A DNA stretch of 64,000 bases, taken from positions 3,293,501 to 3,357,500 of the forward strand of contig NZ_CP024923.1 of assembly GCF_002796605.1 (NCBI RefSeq), read 5' to 3'. Each line of letters opens with the position of its first letter. Positions within the stretch are counted from its first letter, which is position 1. Both the position numbers and the translations under genes were made by a program. Origin of the DNA: Sphingomonas psychrotolerans. GTDB taxonomy: Bacteria > Pseudomonadota > Alphaproteobacteria > Sphingomonadales > Sphingomonadaceae. Shown piece after piece: positions 1-8,231 of this stretch. The notes beneath the pieces were generated by a model. The model saw only the letters and a list, made by a program, of their open reading frames with translations. It did not search any database and was not told where the DNA came from.

Positions 1-119
1 CCGCCGTCGCCGACCAGGATTTTCTCGGAGATGCGCAGCCGGCTGACGCGCAACCCCAGCCAGAAGTTGAGGAGCGCGGAAGCGCCGGCAGTGACGAGCG
101 CGACGGGCAAGAAAAACAT
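1..119 (-). CDS. MAPEG family membrane protein (N-terminal fragment)
   Basis: Only the first 39 codons lie in the window; the gene runs off the left edge. The protein starts with a hydrophobic membrane helix followed by a basic stretch and ends at the edge with the motif VGDGG, which is the usual N-terminal pattern of MAPEG proteins (membrane-associated proteins in eicosanoid and glutathione metabolism). The ATG is preceded by AGGGGG about seven bases upstream, which supports this start. It is divergent from rpmF. The family is clear from these residues, but the substrate cannot be inferred. Confidence 0.7.
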   Translation of the reverse strand, partial: MFFLPVALVTAGASALLNFWLGLRVSRLRISEKILVGDG

Positions 120-159
120 GGATGACCCCCTAATGGAACCGCCGACACGTGCCACGCCC

Positions 160-187
160 TTGCAAGTCGGGCAAGAATCGGTATACG
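160..187 (+). promoter_or_regulatory. Candidate sigma70-type promoter for rpmF
   Basis: TTGCAA (160-165) and TATACG (182-187) are separated by 16 bases in the 190-base gap between the divergent MAPEG gene and rpmF. A second weaker pair, TTGCCC (248-253) and TATCGC (271-276), has 17-base spacing. Assignment is by pattern only. Confidence 0.35.
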
Positions 188-311
188 CGCGGCCTCGCTT
201 CGTGACCTGCCCTGTTGGTCCGGCGGGCGGCCGGCTCCAACCGTCGCTTGCCCGGACACCGACGTGGGCGTATCGCGACCTGATTCACGTGTTTCTTCGT
301 AAAGGTGCCTG

Positions 312-491
312 ATGGCCGTTCCCAAGAGAAAGACCTCGCCGTCACGGCGTGGCATGCGCCGGTCGCACGATTCGCTCACCGTCGCAGCGTTCCAGGAATG
401 CTCGAACTGCGGCGAATTGAAGCGTCCGCACAATCTGTGCGCGGCGTGCGGCCATTATAATGGCCGCGAGATCGTCTCCGCCGAGGGCTGA
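312..491 (+). CDS. rpmF: 50S ribosomal protein L32
   Basis: A 59-residue protein beginning [20 protein letters not shown], the hallmark N-terminus of bL32. It carries four cysteines in two pairs (C30/C33 and C43/C46), so this is the zinc-binding form. It is too short to stand out among longer frames but is unambiguous. AAAGGTG lies upstream of the ATG. It is followed 29 bases later by plsX, the conserved rpmF-plsX-fabH order of many bacteria that links ribosomal and phospholipid synthesis. Confidence 0.97.
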   Translation: MAVPKRKTSPSRRGMRRSHDSLTVAAFQECSNCGELKRPHNLCAACGHYNGREIVSAEG

Positions 492-520
492 GCCACGCAC
501 GCCACCGAAAACCTGCCGGC

Positions 521-1552
521 ATGACCACTTCCATGCGAATCGCCGTCGACGCCATGGGCGGTGACGAGGGGATCGCGGTCATGCTTGCCGGGGTGGCGCG
601 TGCGCGCCGTCGCTTCGAGGGGATGGAATTCATCCTCGTCGGCGACGAGGCGCAGATCCGCGAGGGTCTGAACAGTCATCCCAATCTCACTGCCGCGTCG
701 GAGATCGTCCACGCGGCGGGCGTCGTCACGTCCCACGAAAAGCCGAGCGCCGCGATCCGCCGCGCCAAGACCACGTCGATGGGAATCGCCATCGACATGG
801 TGAAGAAGGGCCGCGCCGGCGCCGCGGTCTCCTCAGGCAATACCGGTGCGTTGATGGCGATGGCCAAGCTGTCGCTGCGTACCATGCCCGGCATCGATCG
901 CCCCGCGCTCGCCGCCTTGATGCCGACTCTGGGCGAGAATGATACGGTCATGCTCGATCTCGGCGCCAACACCGAAGTCGATGCGCAAAATCTCATCCAG
1001 TTCGCGGTGATGGGCGCCGCTTATGCGCGAATCGCGCTCGACCTCGAAAATCCCCGAGTCGCGCTGCTCAATATCGGCACCGAGGAGATGAAGGGGACCG
1101 ACAAGATCCGCGACGCGGCCGCCGAATTGCGCGCCGCGACGCATCTTCGACTCGACTTCAAGGGGTTCATCGAAGGCAATAAGCTGTCGCGCGGCGAAGT
1201 CGACGTGATCGTCTGCGACGGCTTTTCGGGCAATATCGCATTGAAGACGATCGAAGGCACCGCACGCTTCGTGGCGGATTTGCTCAAGCGCGCTTTCTCC
1301 AGTTCGACTCGCTCGAAGATCGGCTTTCTGATCTCGCGGCCGGCGACAGAATTGCTGCGCACCCATCTCGATCCCAACAATCACAATGGCGCTATCTTCC
1401 TCGGGCTCAACGGCATCGTCGTTAAGAGCCATGGCAGCGCGAACGAAGTGGGCGTAGATACCGCCATCGGCTTCGCAGCGAAAATGCTGCGCGACGACCT
1501 CAATCGGCGAATCGCCGAGGATCTCGGGAATTTCGAGGCAAAGGCTGCGTGA
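521..1552 (+). CDS. plsX: Phosphate acyltransferase PlsX
   Basis: PlsX makes acyl-phosphate from acyl-ACP, the first step of the PlsX/PlsY route to phosphatidic acid, at the inner face of the membrane. The 343-residue product has the family signature IAVDAMGGD near the N-terminus, the glycine-rich [11 protein letters not shown] segment, and [11 protein letters not shown] in the C-terminal half. Length is normal. A second ATG at 533 gives [10 protein letters not shown] and could be the real start, because neither has a strong Shine-Dalgarno. The last bases overlap fabH as GTGA, so the two genes are translationally coupled. Confidence 0.96.
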   Translation: MTTSMRIAVDAMGGDEGIAVMLAGVARARRRFEGMEFILVGDEAQIREGLNSHPNLTAASEIVHAAGVVTSHEKPSAAIRRAKTTSMGIAIDMVKKGRAGAAVSSGNTGALMAMAKLSLRTMPGIDRPALAALMPTLGENDTVMLDLGANTEVDAQNLIQFAVMGAAYARIALDLENPRVALLNIGTEEMKGTDKIRDAAAELRAATHLRLDFKGFIEGNKLSRGEVDVIVCDGFSGNIALKTIEGTARFVADLLKRAFSSSTRSKIGFLISRPATELLRTHLDPNNHNGAIFLGLNGIVVKSHGSANEVGVDTAIGFAAKMLRDDLNRRIAEDLGNFEAKAA

Positions 1553-2520
1553 CACTCCGTTCGGTGATTATCGGTACCGGCTCGTTCCTGCCGAAGAGAC
1601 GTGTTTCCAATGCGGAACTGGCGGAGCGTGTCGACACCACCGACGAATGGATCGTCGAGCGCACCGGAATCCGGTTCCGCCACATCGCCGGCGATGACGA
1701 GACGACGAGCACGCTGGCGACCGCCGCGGCGCGCTCCGCGATCGAATCGGCGGGGATCGAAGCGACCAGCATCGACTTGATCGTGCTCGCCACCGCCACC
1801 CCGGATCAGACCTTCCCGGCCAGCGCGACTCGCGTCCAGACCGCACTCGGCATCAACGATTGCGTCGCGTTCGACGTCGCCGCGGTGTGCTCGGGCTTCC
1901 TCTATGCGGTGCAGGTCGCCGATTCGATGATCCGCGCGGGCGCCCACAAGCGCGCATTGGTGATCGGCGCCGAGACCTTCAGCCGCATCCTCGACTGGGA
2001 AGACCGCGCGACCTGCGTGTTGTTCGGCGACGGTGCCGGTGCGATCGTCCTCGAGGGGCAGGAAAGCGCGGAGCAGGGCGGCCGCGGCATCCTTGCGACG
2101 CGACTGCACGCCGACGGCCGCTATAACGACTTGCTCTACGTCGATGGCGGCCCTTCCAGCACAGGTACCGTCGGCAAGCTTCGGATGAAGGGTCGCGAAG
2201 TGTTCCGCCACGCCGTGGTCAATCTGGCGGCAGTGATGTCGGAATCGCTCGCAGCCGCAGGCCTGTCGTCGGACGAGGTGGACTGGGTGGTCCCGCATCA
2301 GGCCAATGCCCGCATCCTCGACGCCACCGCCCGCAAATTGGGCCTCGCGCCCGGGAAGGTGGTGGTGACGGTCGACCAGCACGCCAACACCTCCGCCGCC
2401 TCGGTACCGCTTGCGCTCGACACTGCGGTCCGCGACGGCCGAATCAAGCAAGGCGATCTCATCGTCCTCGAAGCGATGGGCGGCGGATTTACATGGGGTG
2501 CAGCGGTCGTACGTTTCTGA
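1549..2520 (+). CDS. fabH: 3-oxoacyl-ACP synthase III (FabH)
   Basis: FabH condenses acetyl-CoA with malonyl-ACP to start fatty acid synthesis. The 323-residue protein has the complete Cys-His-Asn triad: C114 in [11 protein letters not shown]250 in VPHQANARI and N280 in HANTSAAS. The start is a GTG overlapping the plsX TGA (GTGA). With rpmF and plsX it forms one lipid-synthesis operon. The gene ends 113 bases before ihfA, where a new regulatory region begins. Confidence 0.97.
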   Translation: MTLRSVIIGTGSFLPKRRVSNAELAERVDTTDEWIVERTGIRFRHIAGDDETTSTLATAAARSAIESAGIEATSIDLIVLATATPDQTFPASATRVQTALGINDCVAFDVAAVCSGFLYAVQVADSMIRAGAHKRALVIGAETFSRILDWEDRATCVLFGDGAGAIVLEGQESAEQGGRGILATRLHADGRYNDLLYVDGGPSSTGTVGKLRMKGREVFRHAVVNLAAVMSESLAAAGLSSDEVDWVVPHQANARILDATARKLGLAPGKVVVTVDQHANTSAASVPLALDTAVRDGRIKQGDLIVLEAMGGGFTWGAAVVRF

Positions 2521-2547
2521 TATGTGTCAGATTGAGTATCGACTCGT

Positions 2548-2560
2548 TTCCGTAACGGAA
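2548..2560. promoter_or_regulatory. Perfect inverted repeat upstream of ihfA
   Basis: TTCCGT-A-ACGGAA is a perfect 6-1-6 palindrome in the fabH-ihfA gap, 73 bases before the ihfA ATG. The one-base centre makes a hairpin unlikely, so it looks more like an operator for a dimeric regulator. The binding protein is unknown. Confidence 0.4.
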
Positions 2561-2633
2561 TGTTGTGTTTGCGACGTGAAGACAATCTGATACCATCAAA
2601 TCTGAACATGGATTAATTGGGGGACTTGCCGAC

Positions 2634-2933
2634 ATGCCGGTTGCGGGCACGCTGACCAGGGCAGATTTGGCCGAATCGCTACATCGCGAAGTCGGTCTGT
2701 CGCGCGCCGATGCTGCCCGCCTCGTCGAGCAGATCCTGACGCATATGTGCGAGGCCCTTTCGAAGGGTGAGAACGTCAAGATCTCGGGCTTCGGCAGCTT
2801 CATCCTGCGCGACAAGGGCGAACGCGTCGGCCGCAATCCCAAGACCGGAGTCGAAGTGCCGATCGCACCCCGCCGGGTGCTCACCTTCAGAGCCAGCCAG
2901 ATGATGCGCGACCGCATCGTGGCAGGCAGCTGA
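2634..2933 (+). CDS. ihfA: Integration host factor subunit alpha
   Basis: A 99-residue HU/IHF-fold DNA-bending protein. The C-terminal half shows [20 protein letters not shown] followed by [20 protein letters not shown], with the DNA-intercalating proline in the beta-arm (the NPKTG segment), as in IHF-alpha. GGGGGA sits about ten bases before the ATG. IHF bends DNA at promoters and origins; a near-match IHF site is present in the predicted oriC of this same window. It is followed by a MerR gene, an order conserved in alphaproteobacteria. Confidence 0.95.
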   Translation: MPVAGTLTRADLAESLHREVGLSRADAARLVEQILTHMCEALSKGENVKISGFGSFILRDKGERVGRNPKTGVEVPIAPRRVLTFRASQMMRDRIVAGS

Positions 2934-2941
2934 GAGACGGG

Positions 2942-3280
2942 ATGCCGACCGCGGAGAAGGCGCCCGGCGCCCTCCGCACCATAGGCGAACTTGCGCAGGA
3001 AATCGGCCGTCCCCAGCATATATTGCGATATTGGGAGACGCGGTTCCCGCAATTGCGGCCGCTGACCCGCGCCGGCAACCGCCGCTATTACCGCCCCGAC
3101 GACGTCGCACTGGTGCGCCGCATCCATCACCTGCTCACCGACGAAGGCTATACGATCCGCGGCGTGCAGAAGCTGCTGGCCGAGGAGAAAGCAAGCAAGT
3201 CTGCTCCCAGGAGCAGCGCCGAGGCGTTTCGTGCCGTCCGCAACGCGCTGGTCAAGGCACTCGAGGAAGACGGCGGCTAG
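2942..3280 (+). CDS. MerR family transcriptional regulator
   Basis: A short 112-residue MerR protein. Residues about 13-80 form the winged-helix domain: TIGELAQEIGRPQHILRYWE, then NRRYYRPDDVALVRRIHHLL. The C-terminus is only a short basic helix with no cysteine cluster, so it is not a metal sensor of the MerR/CueR type. It follows ihfA by eight bases and is probably cotranscribed. Its stop overlaps the sixA stop by 2 bases in convergent orientation, so no separate terminator fits between them. Target genes are unknown. Confidence 0.88.
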   Translation: MPTAEKAPGALRTIGELAQEIGRPQHILRYWETRFPQLRPLTRAGNRRYYRPDDVALVRRIHHLLTDEGYTIRGVQKLLAEEKASKSAPRSSAEAFRAVRNALVKALEEDGG

Positions 3281-3816
3281 GGCGTATCGGGACCGAGGCC
3301 GGGATCGAGATCGCGTGGACGCACGAAGCGGGTGAGCATTGCGGCCCCCGCCCGGACATCGTCCCAATGATCCGCCGCGAAGGTCATCTCGGCGAGCGTC
3401 GCGGTGGGGAACTTCACTTCCACTTCGTCGCGCAAGGCACCGCCATCGTCGGGCACCAGCAGCAACACCAGTTCCTCGAGCCCCGGATTGTGTCCGGCGA
3501 GCAACACGTGCCCGGCGCCGGCGGGCAGAGCATGCACCACGTCGAGAAGCGTCGCGGCCGAGGCGAGATAGATCCGCTGATCCCAGGCGGGGGCGAGATC
3601 GCTGCCATAACCGTGGCTCACCTGATCGAGCGTCTCGACCACGCGCACCGCCGGCGAGGCGACGACATGATCGAAGGCGAGCCCCAGCGACTTCATATGG
3701 CGCCCGACCATCGCCGCGGCGCGCTGGCCCTTGGGATTGAGCGGCCGATCGAAATCGCGCGCGACGGGATCGTCCCAGCCCGATTTGGCGTGGCGCAGCA
3801 GCGTGAGCGTCTTCAT
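3277..3816 (-). CDS. Histidine phosphatase family protein (SixA-like)
   Basis: The 179-residue protein starts MKTLTLLRHAKSGW, containing the RHA/G phosphohistidine motif of the phosphoglycerate-mutase-like superfamily, and has a second catalytic histidine in LLAGHNPGLEEL. Size and motifs fit SixA, which removes phosphate from phosphohistidine in HPt domains or Npr. It lies 14 bases downstream of the helicase gene and is probably cotranscribed. A role in the PTS-Ntr system would fit the ptsN gene further along, but that is inference. Confidence 0.85.
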   Translation of the reverse strand: MKTLTLLRHAKSGWDDPVARDFDRPLNPKGQRAAAMVGRHMKSLGLAFDHVVASPAVRVVETLDQVSHGYGSDLAPAWDQRIYLASAATLLDVVHALPAGAGHVLLAGHNPGLEELVLLLVPDDGGALRDEVEVKFPTATLAEMTFAADHWDDVRAGAAMLTRFVRPRDLDPGLGPDTP

Positions 3817-3830
3817 GCGTCCCCGAACTC

Positions 3831-6536
3831 TCAGGCGGTAGCGGGGGCTCCATGCCGCAACCGCGCGTCCAAGGAAAGCCGAACCCGCACCACCGCCTCG
3901 TCGAGCGTCACGCGCGCGACCGGCGTGCCCGGAGGAAAAGCGTCGAGCAGACGCGAGGGACTGGCGGCTGAGAGCAATATGAAGGTGCCGCGATCGTCGG
4001 CGCGGCGAATCAACCGGCCGAACGCCTGCGCCAGCCGCGCGCGGACGATGCGATCGTCATAAGCCGTGCCGCCGCCGGCAAGCCGCCGCGCCGCGTGGAG
4101 CACGCTTGGCTTGGGCCAGGGGACACCCTCCATCACCACCAGCCGCAGCGAATGGCCGGGGACGTCGACGCCGTCCCTGAGGGCATCGGTGCCGAGCAGC
4201 GACGTGCGCGGATCGTCGCGAAATATGTCGACGAGCGTGCCCGTGTCGATCGGATCGACATGCTGGGCGAGCAACGGGAGCCCCTCGCGCGCCAGCCGGT
4301 CGGCGATTCGCGCGTGGACCGCGCGCAGCCGGCGAATCGCAGTGAACAGCCCGAGCGTGCCGCCGTCCGCGGCGACGACCAGCCGGGCATAGGCATTGGC
4401 GAGCGCCGGCAGATCGCCACGTTTGACGTCGGTGACGATCAGCACTTCGGCCTGCCCCGGATAGTCGAACGGGCTGATCGCCTCGAAGCGCTGCGCCGGA
4501 CGCAGCAGATGCGACGCGCCCGACCGCGCCTCAGCGACATTCCAGTCGCCGCCGGCACGCAGCGTCGCCGAGGTGATCACTGCGCCGTGCGCCGGCTCGA
4601 GCACCGTTTTGGCGAAGGGCTTCGAGGGATCGAGCCAGTGGCGGTGGAGCCCGACATCATATTCGCGCCCCTCGACGCGATCGACCGCCAGCCAATCGAC
4701 ATATTCGGGATCCGCCGGCCCGCCGATCCGGGCGATCAGCGCGAGCCACGCACCGACGGTCTCGGCGCGCCAGCCGAGCGAGGCGATCGCGCCTTCGATC
4801 CGCGCGCGCGCCGGGCCGTCCATCCAGTCCGGCGCGTCGGCGAGCACCGCCTCGAGCCGGCGGCCGAGCTTCACCAAAGGGCGGACGAGCGCATCGAGCG
4901 CGGCGCCCGCCGGCCCCGCCGCCTCGACCAATGCGCCGTCGGGCTCGGCGAGCTCGGTCTCGAGGCCGTAGCCGGCATCGCCCGATCCGTTGACGTCGCG
5001 CGCATAGACCAGCCCGCGCACCGTGGCGAGCAACGCTTCGACCGGGCCGAAGGGCTCCCCCTCATTCAGCCGCTGAAGCCAGCCGTCGCTGGGCAGCGCG
5101 CGAGCGGCATCGACTGCCTCGCCGATCGCCAGGCCGCCTTCCTCGTCATAGCTCGCGACGTCGGAGAGGCGCGCCGCCAATCCGCGCCGCCGCCCGCGCG
5201 ACCCCGATTCGGGACCGGTGATCCAGCGGCGGATCTCGATCGCCTCCTGCCCGGTGAGCGCCGCCGAGAACATCGCATCGGCGGCATCGAACAAATGATG
5301 TCCCTCGTCGAACACATAGCGCGTCGGCCGGGTCGCCGACTCGCGGCCGCGCGCGGCATTGACCATCACCAATGCGTGGTTCGCGATGACGATGTCGGCC
5401 TCGGCACTCGCCCGCGCGGCGCGCTCGATGAAGCATTTCCGGTAATGCGGGCAGCCAGCATAGATGCATTCGCCGCGCCGATCAGTCAGCGCTGTCGAGC
5501 CGTTGCGGCGGAACAAGGTGGGCAGCCAACCGGGCAAGTCGCCACCGATCATGTCGCCATCGGCGCTGTACGCCGCCCAGCGCGCCACCAATTGCGCGAG
5601 GATCGCCGCGCGGCCGGCGAACCCGCCCTGCAGCGCATCCTCGAGATTGAGCAGGCAGAGATAATTCTCACGCCCCTTGCGCGTGACGATCCGCCGCTTG
5701 CGGGTCTCGGGATCGGCGAACAGCCGTTCGCCTTCGTGCGCGAGCTGGCGTTGCAGCGCCTTGGTGAAGGTCGATACCCAGACCGGCCCCTCGGCGCGTT
5801 CGGCCCAGAGCGACGCTGGGGCGAGATAACCCAGCGTCTTGCCGATCCCGGTACCCGCCTCGGCGAGCACCAGATTGGGCGAATCGCGCACCGCACGCGG
5901 CGCGAAGGCAGCCGCGGCGGCGACGGCATAATCGCGCTGCCCCAGCCGCTGCTCGGCACCGCTGCCGGTGAGCCGCGCGAGCCGTTCGGCGATGTCGGCG
6001 TCGGGCAGGGTGACAGTGCGCGGCGTCGGCCGGGGCGGGCGTTCTTCCCATTCGGGCAGCTTCGAGAATGGCCAGCGCTCGGCCTGCGCCGGCTTGGCCA
6101 CCGCCGCGCTCAGTGCCGGTGCCCAAGGCCAGCGCAACCGGAACAGCGACTGGAGCGAATTCCACGCACCTTCGCGCTCCGCCCATTGCCCGGCAGGCAC
6201 CGCGAGCAAAGCCGCGGCGGCGTCGCGCAGGAAAGCGGCGACATCCCTATCGTTCGCCGGCATGTCGATCCCCGCCGCCCGGGCGAGGCCTTTGGGCGTC
6301 GGCACCATGAAGCGCGCGGGATGGAGAAAGGCGAACAATTCCAGCAGATCGAGCCCGTTGAGCTCGGGATGACCGAGCCGTTGCCCCACCAGCGGCGCAT
6401 TGAGCAGGAGAATCGGCGTATCGGCAGCGAACCGGATCGCCTCGCCCCGGCTGACCGCGCGGGTTTCCTCCGCGGTGGCGATCCAGATGCCGCCATGGCT
6501 GGCATGGAGCGCGGGATAGGGCAGAGGCGGCGTCAT
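3831..6536 (-). CDS. ATP-dependent DNA helicase, DinG/XPD-like
   Basis: A superfamily 2 helicase of about 901 residues. It has Walker A GTGIGKT (about residue 230), a DEGH box (about 410) and four cysteines at about 294, 357, 362 and 368 in the positions that hold the 4Fe-4S cluster of XPD/DinG helicases. C-terminal helicase motifs include LLGTDALRDGVDVPG and QAFGRLIRR. It should unwind 5'-to-3', for example at R-loops or damaged forks. An ATG at 6623 overlaps the upstream stop (ATGA) and would add 29 residues unlike the family, so 6536 is chosen. An unusual nested inverted repeat with GANTC sites lies just upstream. Confidence 0.88.
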   Translation of the reverse strand: MTPPLPYPALHASHGGIWIATAEETRAVSRGEAIRFAADTPILLLNAPLVGQRLGHPELNGLDLLELFAFLHPARFMVPTPKGLARAAGIDMPANDRDVAAFLRDAAAALLAVPAGQWAEREGAWNSLQSLFRLRWPWAPALSAAVAKPAQAERWPFSKLPEWEERPPRPTPRTVTLPDADIAERLARLTGSGAEQRLGQRDYAVAAAAAFAPRAVRDSPNLVLAEAGTGIGKTLGYLAPASLWAERAEGPVWVSTFTKALQRQLAHEGERLFADPETRKRRIVTRKGRENYLCLLNLEDALQGGFAGRAAILAQLVARWAAYSADGDMIGGDLPGWLPTLFRRNGSTALTDRRGECIYAGCPHYRKCFIERAARASAEADIVIANHALVMVNAARGRESATRPTRYVFDEGHHLFDAADAMFSAALTGQEAIEIRRWITGPESGSRGRRRGLAARLSDVASYDEEGGLAIGEAVDAARALPSDGWLQRLNEGEPFGPVEALLATVRGLVYARDVNGSGDAGYGLETELAEPDGALVEAAGPAGAALDALVRPLVKLGRRLEAVLADAPDWMDGPARARIEGAIASLGWRAETVGAWLALIARIGGPADPEYVDWLAVDRVEGREYDVGLHRHWLDPSKPFAKTVLEPAHGAVITSATLRAGGDWNVAEARSGASHLLRPAQRFEAISPFDYPGQAEVLIVTDVKRGDLPALANAYARLVVAADGGTLGLFTAIRRLRAVHARIADRLAREGLPLLAQHVDPIDTGTLVDIFRDDPRTSLLGTDALRDGVDVPGHSLRLVVMEGVPWPKPSVLHAARRLAGGGTAYDDRIVRARLAQAFGRLIRRADDRGTFILLSAASPSRLLDAFPPGTPVARVTLDEAVVRVRLSLDARLRHGAPATA

Positions 6537-6597
6537 CGGCGGATCAGCCTGTACGCTTTTCGTTCCGCATCGCCAGCCGAATTCGCGAGTCAAGCAC

Positions 6598-6637
6598 GGC
6601 AAAGTTGCGGACTCGTGAGTCATTCGTCAACTTTGCC
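6598..6637. repeat. Nested inverted repeat at the helicase 5' end
   Basis: Outer arms GGCAAAGTTG (6598-6607) and CAACTTTGCC (6628-6637) are perfect 10-base complements. The 20-base loop holds a second palindrome, GACTC-GT-GAGTC (6610-6621). The structure spans the stop codon of the upstream HTH gene. No T-run follows on either strand, so it is not a canonical terminator. Confidence 0.6.
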
Positions 6638-7066
6638 CGTCGGCACGACGCGCCGCGGCGGCACCGTGAACGCGGCGCGCACCGCGGCCAGCGCGATACG
6701 GGTTTCGAAGCTGTGGATCGTCCCGACGAACTTGCCGCGATAGAAACGCGGCCGTGTCGAGCCGTGCGTCACCTGATCGATCACGAAAGCGAGCGCGCGC
6801 TCGCGGGCTTCGTCCTCGACCATGTACCAGGCGAGCGCGAAGCTTTCGGCACGCGGACGGCGGCGCAGATTATAGGCGGAAGCCGCGCTCATCCCCACCG
6901 AGCGCGCCGCCTGCGCGACCACCCCGGTTTCCGCAAGCGCGGCGATGAAGCCGCGCTGGCGCTCGGGCGTCCAGCCGTCGTGGCGATGGCGGGTGAGCGG
7001 CACGGGGGTGAAATCGGGGAGTTCGTCCTCGGCGCCGGGCGTATCGGGAGGTGGCGACTCGCGCAT
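6620..7066 (-). CDS. Small HTH-containing hypothetical protein
   Basis: A 148-residue protein. Residues about 25-75 read WTPERQRGFIAALAETGVVA followed by QAARSVGMSAASAYNLRRRP, a homeodomain-like helix-turn-helix of the kind seen in conserved hypothetical proteins of sphingomonads. The rest is mixed and basic, without membrane segments. The ATG at 7066 gives a product starting MRESPPPDTP; upstream in-frame codons do not look like protein. It sits between ohrR and the helicase gene and probably shares a transcript with the helicase. Function is unknown; DNA binding is inferred from the HTH only. Confidence 0.7.
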   Translation of the reverse strand: MRESPPPDTPGAEDELPDFTPVPLTRHRHDGWTPERQRGFIAALAETGVVAQAARSVGMSAASAYNLRRRPRAESFALAWYMVEDEARERALAFVIDQVTHGSTRPRFYRGKFVGTIHSFETRIALAAVRAAFTVPPRRVVPTGKVDE

Positions 7067-7145
7067 CGACGAGCCTATCCCAGACGAAATCCTACATTGA
7101 AAGCGAGGAATTTCGGTTCCGGGCCCCTGTGGACCGGGTATCGAT

Positions 7146-7589
7146 TCATTCCCGTGGCGTCCGGAGCGCGTGCCAGAGCGCCTGGACCTGGTGGTTGAGC
7201 GCTCCAAGCTGCTCGCCGCTCATCCCCGCGCGCTCGAGCAGCGCTTCGGCGAGGCAGCCGGATTGTTCGCGCATCGCCGAGCCGCGTTCGGTGAGTCCCA
7301 CCCGGACCTGACGCTCATCGTCCGGATTGCGTTCGCGCGTGACGAAGCCCGCCGCTTCCAACCGCTTCACCAGTGGCGTCACCGTGCTTGATTCGAGCGC
7401 GAGCCGTTCGGCGATCGCGCCGACGGTTCGGCCGTCCTGCTCCCACAACGCATGAAGCACCAGATATTGCGGATAGGTGATGCCGAGCTGGTCGAGCATC
7501 GGCTTATAGGCACGATTGATCGCCATGCTCGTCGCGTAGAGCGAGAAGCAGAGCTGGTCGTCGAGCGGAAGGGCGGCGGGCACGGACAT
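7146..7589 (-). CDS. ohrR: MarR family peroxide sensor OhrR
   Basis: A 147-residue winged-helix repressor with the OhrR N-terminus LDDQLCFSLYATSMAINRAY, where C14 is the reactive cysteine, and a second cysteine at C112, so it is a 2-Cys type like Xanthomonas OhrR. Organic hydroperoxides oxidise C14 and release the repressor from DNA. It is divergent from ohr with operators between. AAGGAG lies almost against the ATG at 7589, but seven bases before a GTG at 7583, so translation may begin two codons later at that GTG. Confidence 0.92.
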   Translation of the reverse strand: MSVPAALPLDDQLCFSLYATSMAINRAYKPMLDQLGITYPQYLVLHALWEQDGRTVGAIAERLALESSTVTPLVKRLEAAGFVTRERNPDDERQVRVGLTERGSAMREQSGCLAEALLERAGMSGEQLGALNHQVQALWHALRTPRE

Positions 7590-7622
7590 TCTCCTTCGAT
7601 CGGAGCCGATATCAGAGAAATA

Positions 7623-7699
7623 TATATCGCGATACAGAATGTGCTGGACAAGGGCGATTCGCACGCATAATAGACATGTATCGCGATAATGATTATCGC
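7623..7699. promoter_or_regulatory. Face-to-face ohrR and ohr promoters with OhrR operators
   Basis: ohr promoter: TGGACA (7645-7650), 17 bases, TAATAG (7668-7673). ohrR promoter on the minus strand: TTGTCC (7652-7647), 17 bases, GATATA (7628-7623). The two -35 boxes overlap. The palindrome TATCGCGATA occurs twice, at 7625-7634 over the ohrR -10 and at 7679-7688 at the ohr start site. A further palindrome GCGATAAT-G-ATTATCGC covers 7683-7699. This is the expected layout for OhrR to repress both genes. Confidence 0.75.
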
Positions 7700-7720
7700 A
7701 GGCACAAAAGGAGTCCGACG

Positions 7721-8146
7721 ATGTCCGTAGACGTGAAGTACCGCACCCGCGCCACCTCCACCGGCGGCCGCGACGGCGAGGCCCGTTCCGAGGACGGCCG
7801 TTTCGTCGCCAGGCTTTCGACGCCGAAGGAACTGGGCGGCGCAGGCGGCGACGGCACCAATCCCGAGCAGCTGTTCGCGGCGGGCTATTCGGCCTGCTTC
7901 ATCGGCGCGCTCAAGGTCGCCGGGCAACAGCTCAAGCTCAAGGTGCCCGTCGAGACGACGGTGACCGCTACCGTCGGCATCGGCCCCCGTGCGGCGGGCG
8001 GGTTCGGCATCACTGCCGATCTCGAAGTCAGCCTGCCCGGAGTCGATCGCGACGATGCCGAGAAGCTGGTCGCGGCGGCGCACCAGATCTGCCCCTATTC
8101 GAACGCGACGCGGGGCAATGTCGATGTCGGGCTGAGCATCGCCTGA
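7721..8146 (+). CDS. ohr: Organic hydroperoxide resistance protein Ohr
   Basis: A 141-residue OsmC/Ohr-fold thiol peroxidase. The catalytic cysteines are C59 in [12 protein letters not shown] and C124 in [13 protein letters not shown], and the Ohr arginine-loop region near [10 protein letters not shown] is present. It reduces organic and fatty acid hydroperoxides using lipoylated partners. AAGGAG lies eight bases before the ATG at 7721; upstream in-frame codons fall in the operator. The divergent ohrR and the palindromes between them show its regulation directly. Confidence 0.96.
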   Translation: MSVDVKYRTRATSTGGRDGEARSEDGRFVARLSTPKELGGAGGDGTNPEQLFAAGYSACFIGALKVAGQQLKLKVPVETTVTATVGIGPRAAGGFGITADLEVSLPGVDRDDAEKLVAAAHQICPYSNATRGNVDVGLSIA

Positions 8147-8231
8147 CGACATACCTGCCGTGGTGCGCTCCAGCGGCTCGACGAGGCGCTGGGGTGGCAC
8201 CGGCCGCTGCGCTTCGCTAGACGCGGCCGGT

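Noticed and set aside
284..292. Extra parS site near rpmF (TTCACGTG half)
   Set aside because: Only one arm and the core match; it is far from parAB and lacks the second arm.
6537..6623. Helicase start at ATG 6623 (ATGA overlap with the HTH gene)
   Set aside because: The overlap is attractive, but the extra 29 residues are not helicase-like and include the inverted repeat; 6536 fits the family better. Not fully excluded.
4095..6743. An 882-codon open frame antisense to the helicase gene
   Set aside because: High GC content makes long antisense frames. The product is a string of Arg, Gly and Asp without family features, while the minus strand holds a complete helicase.
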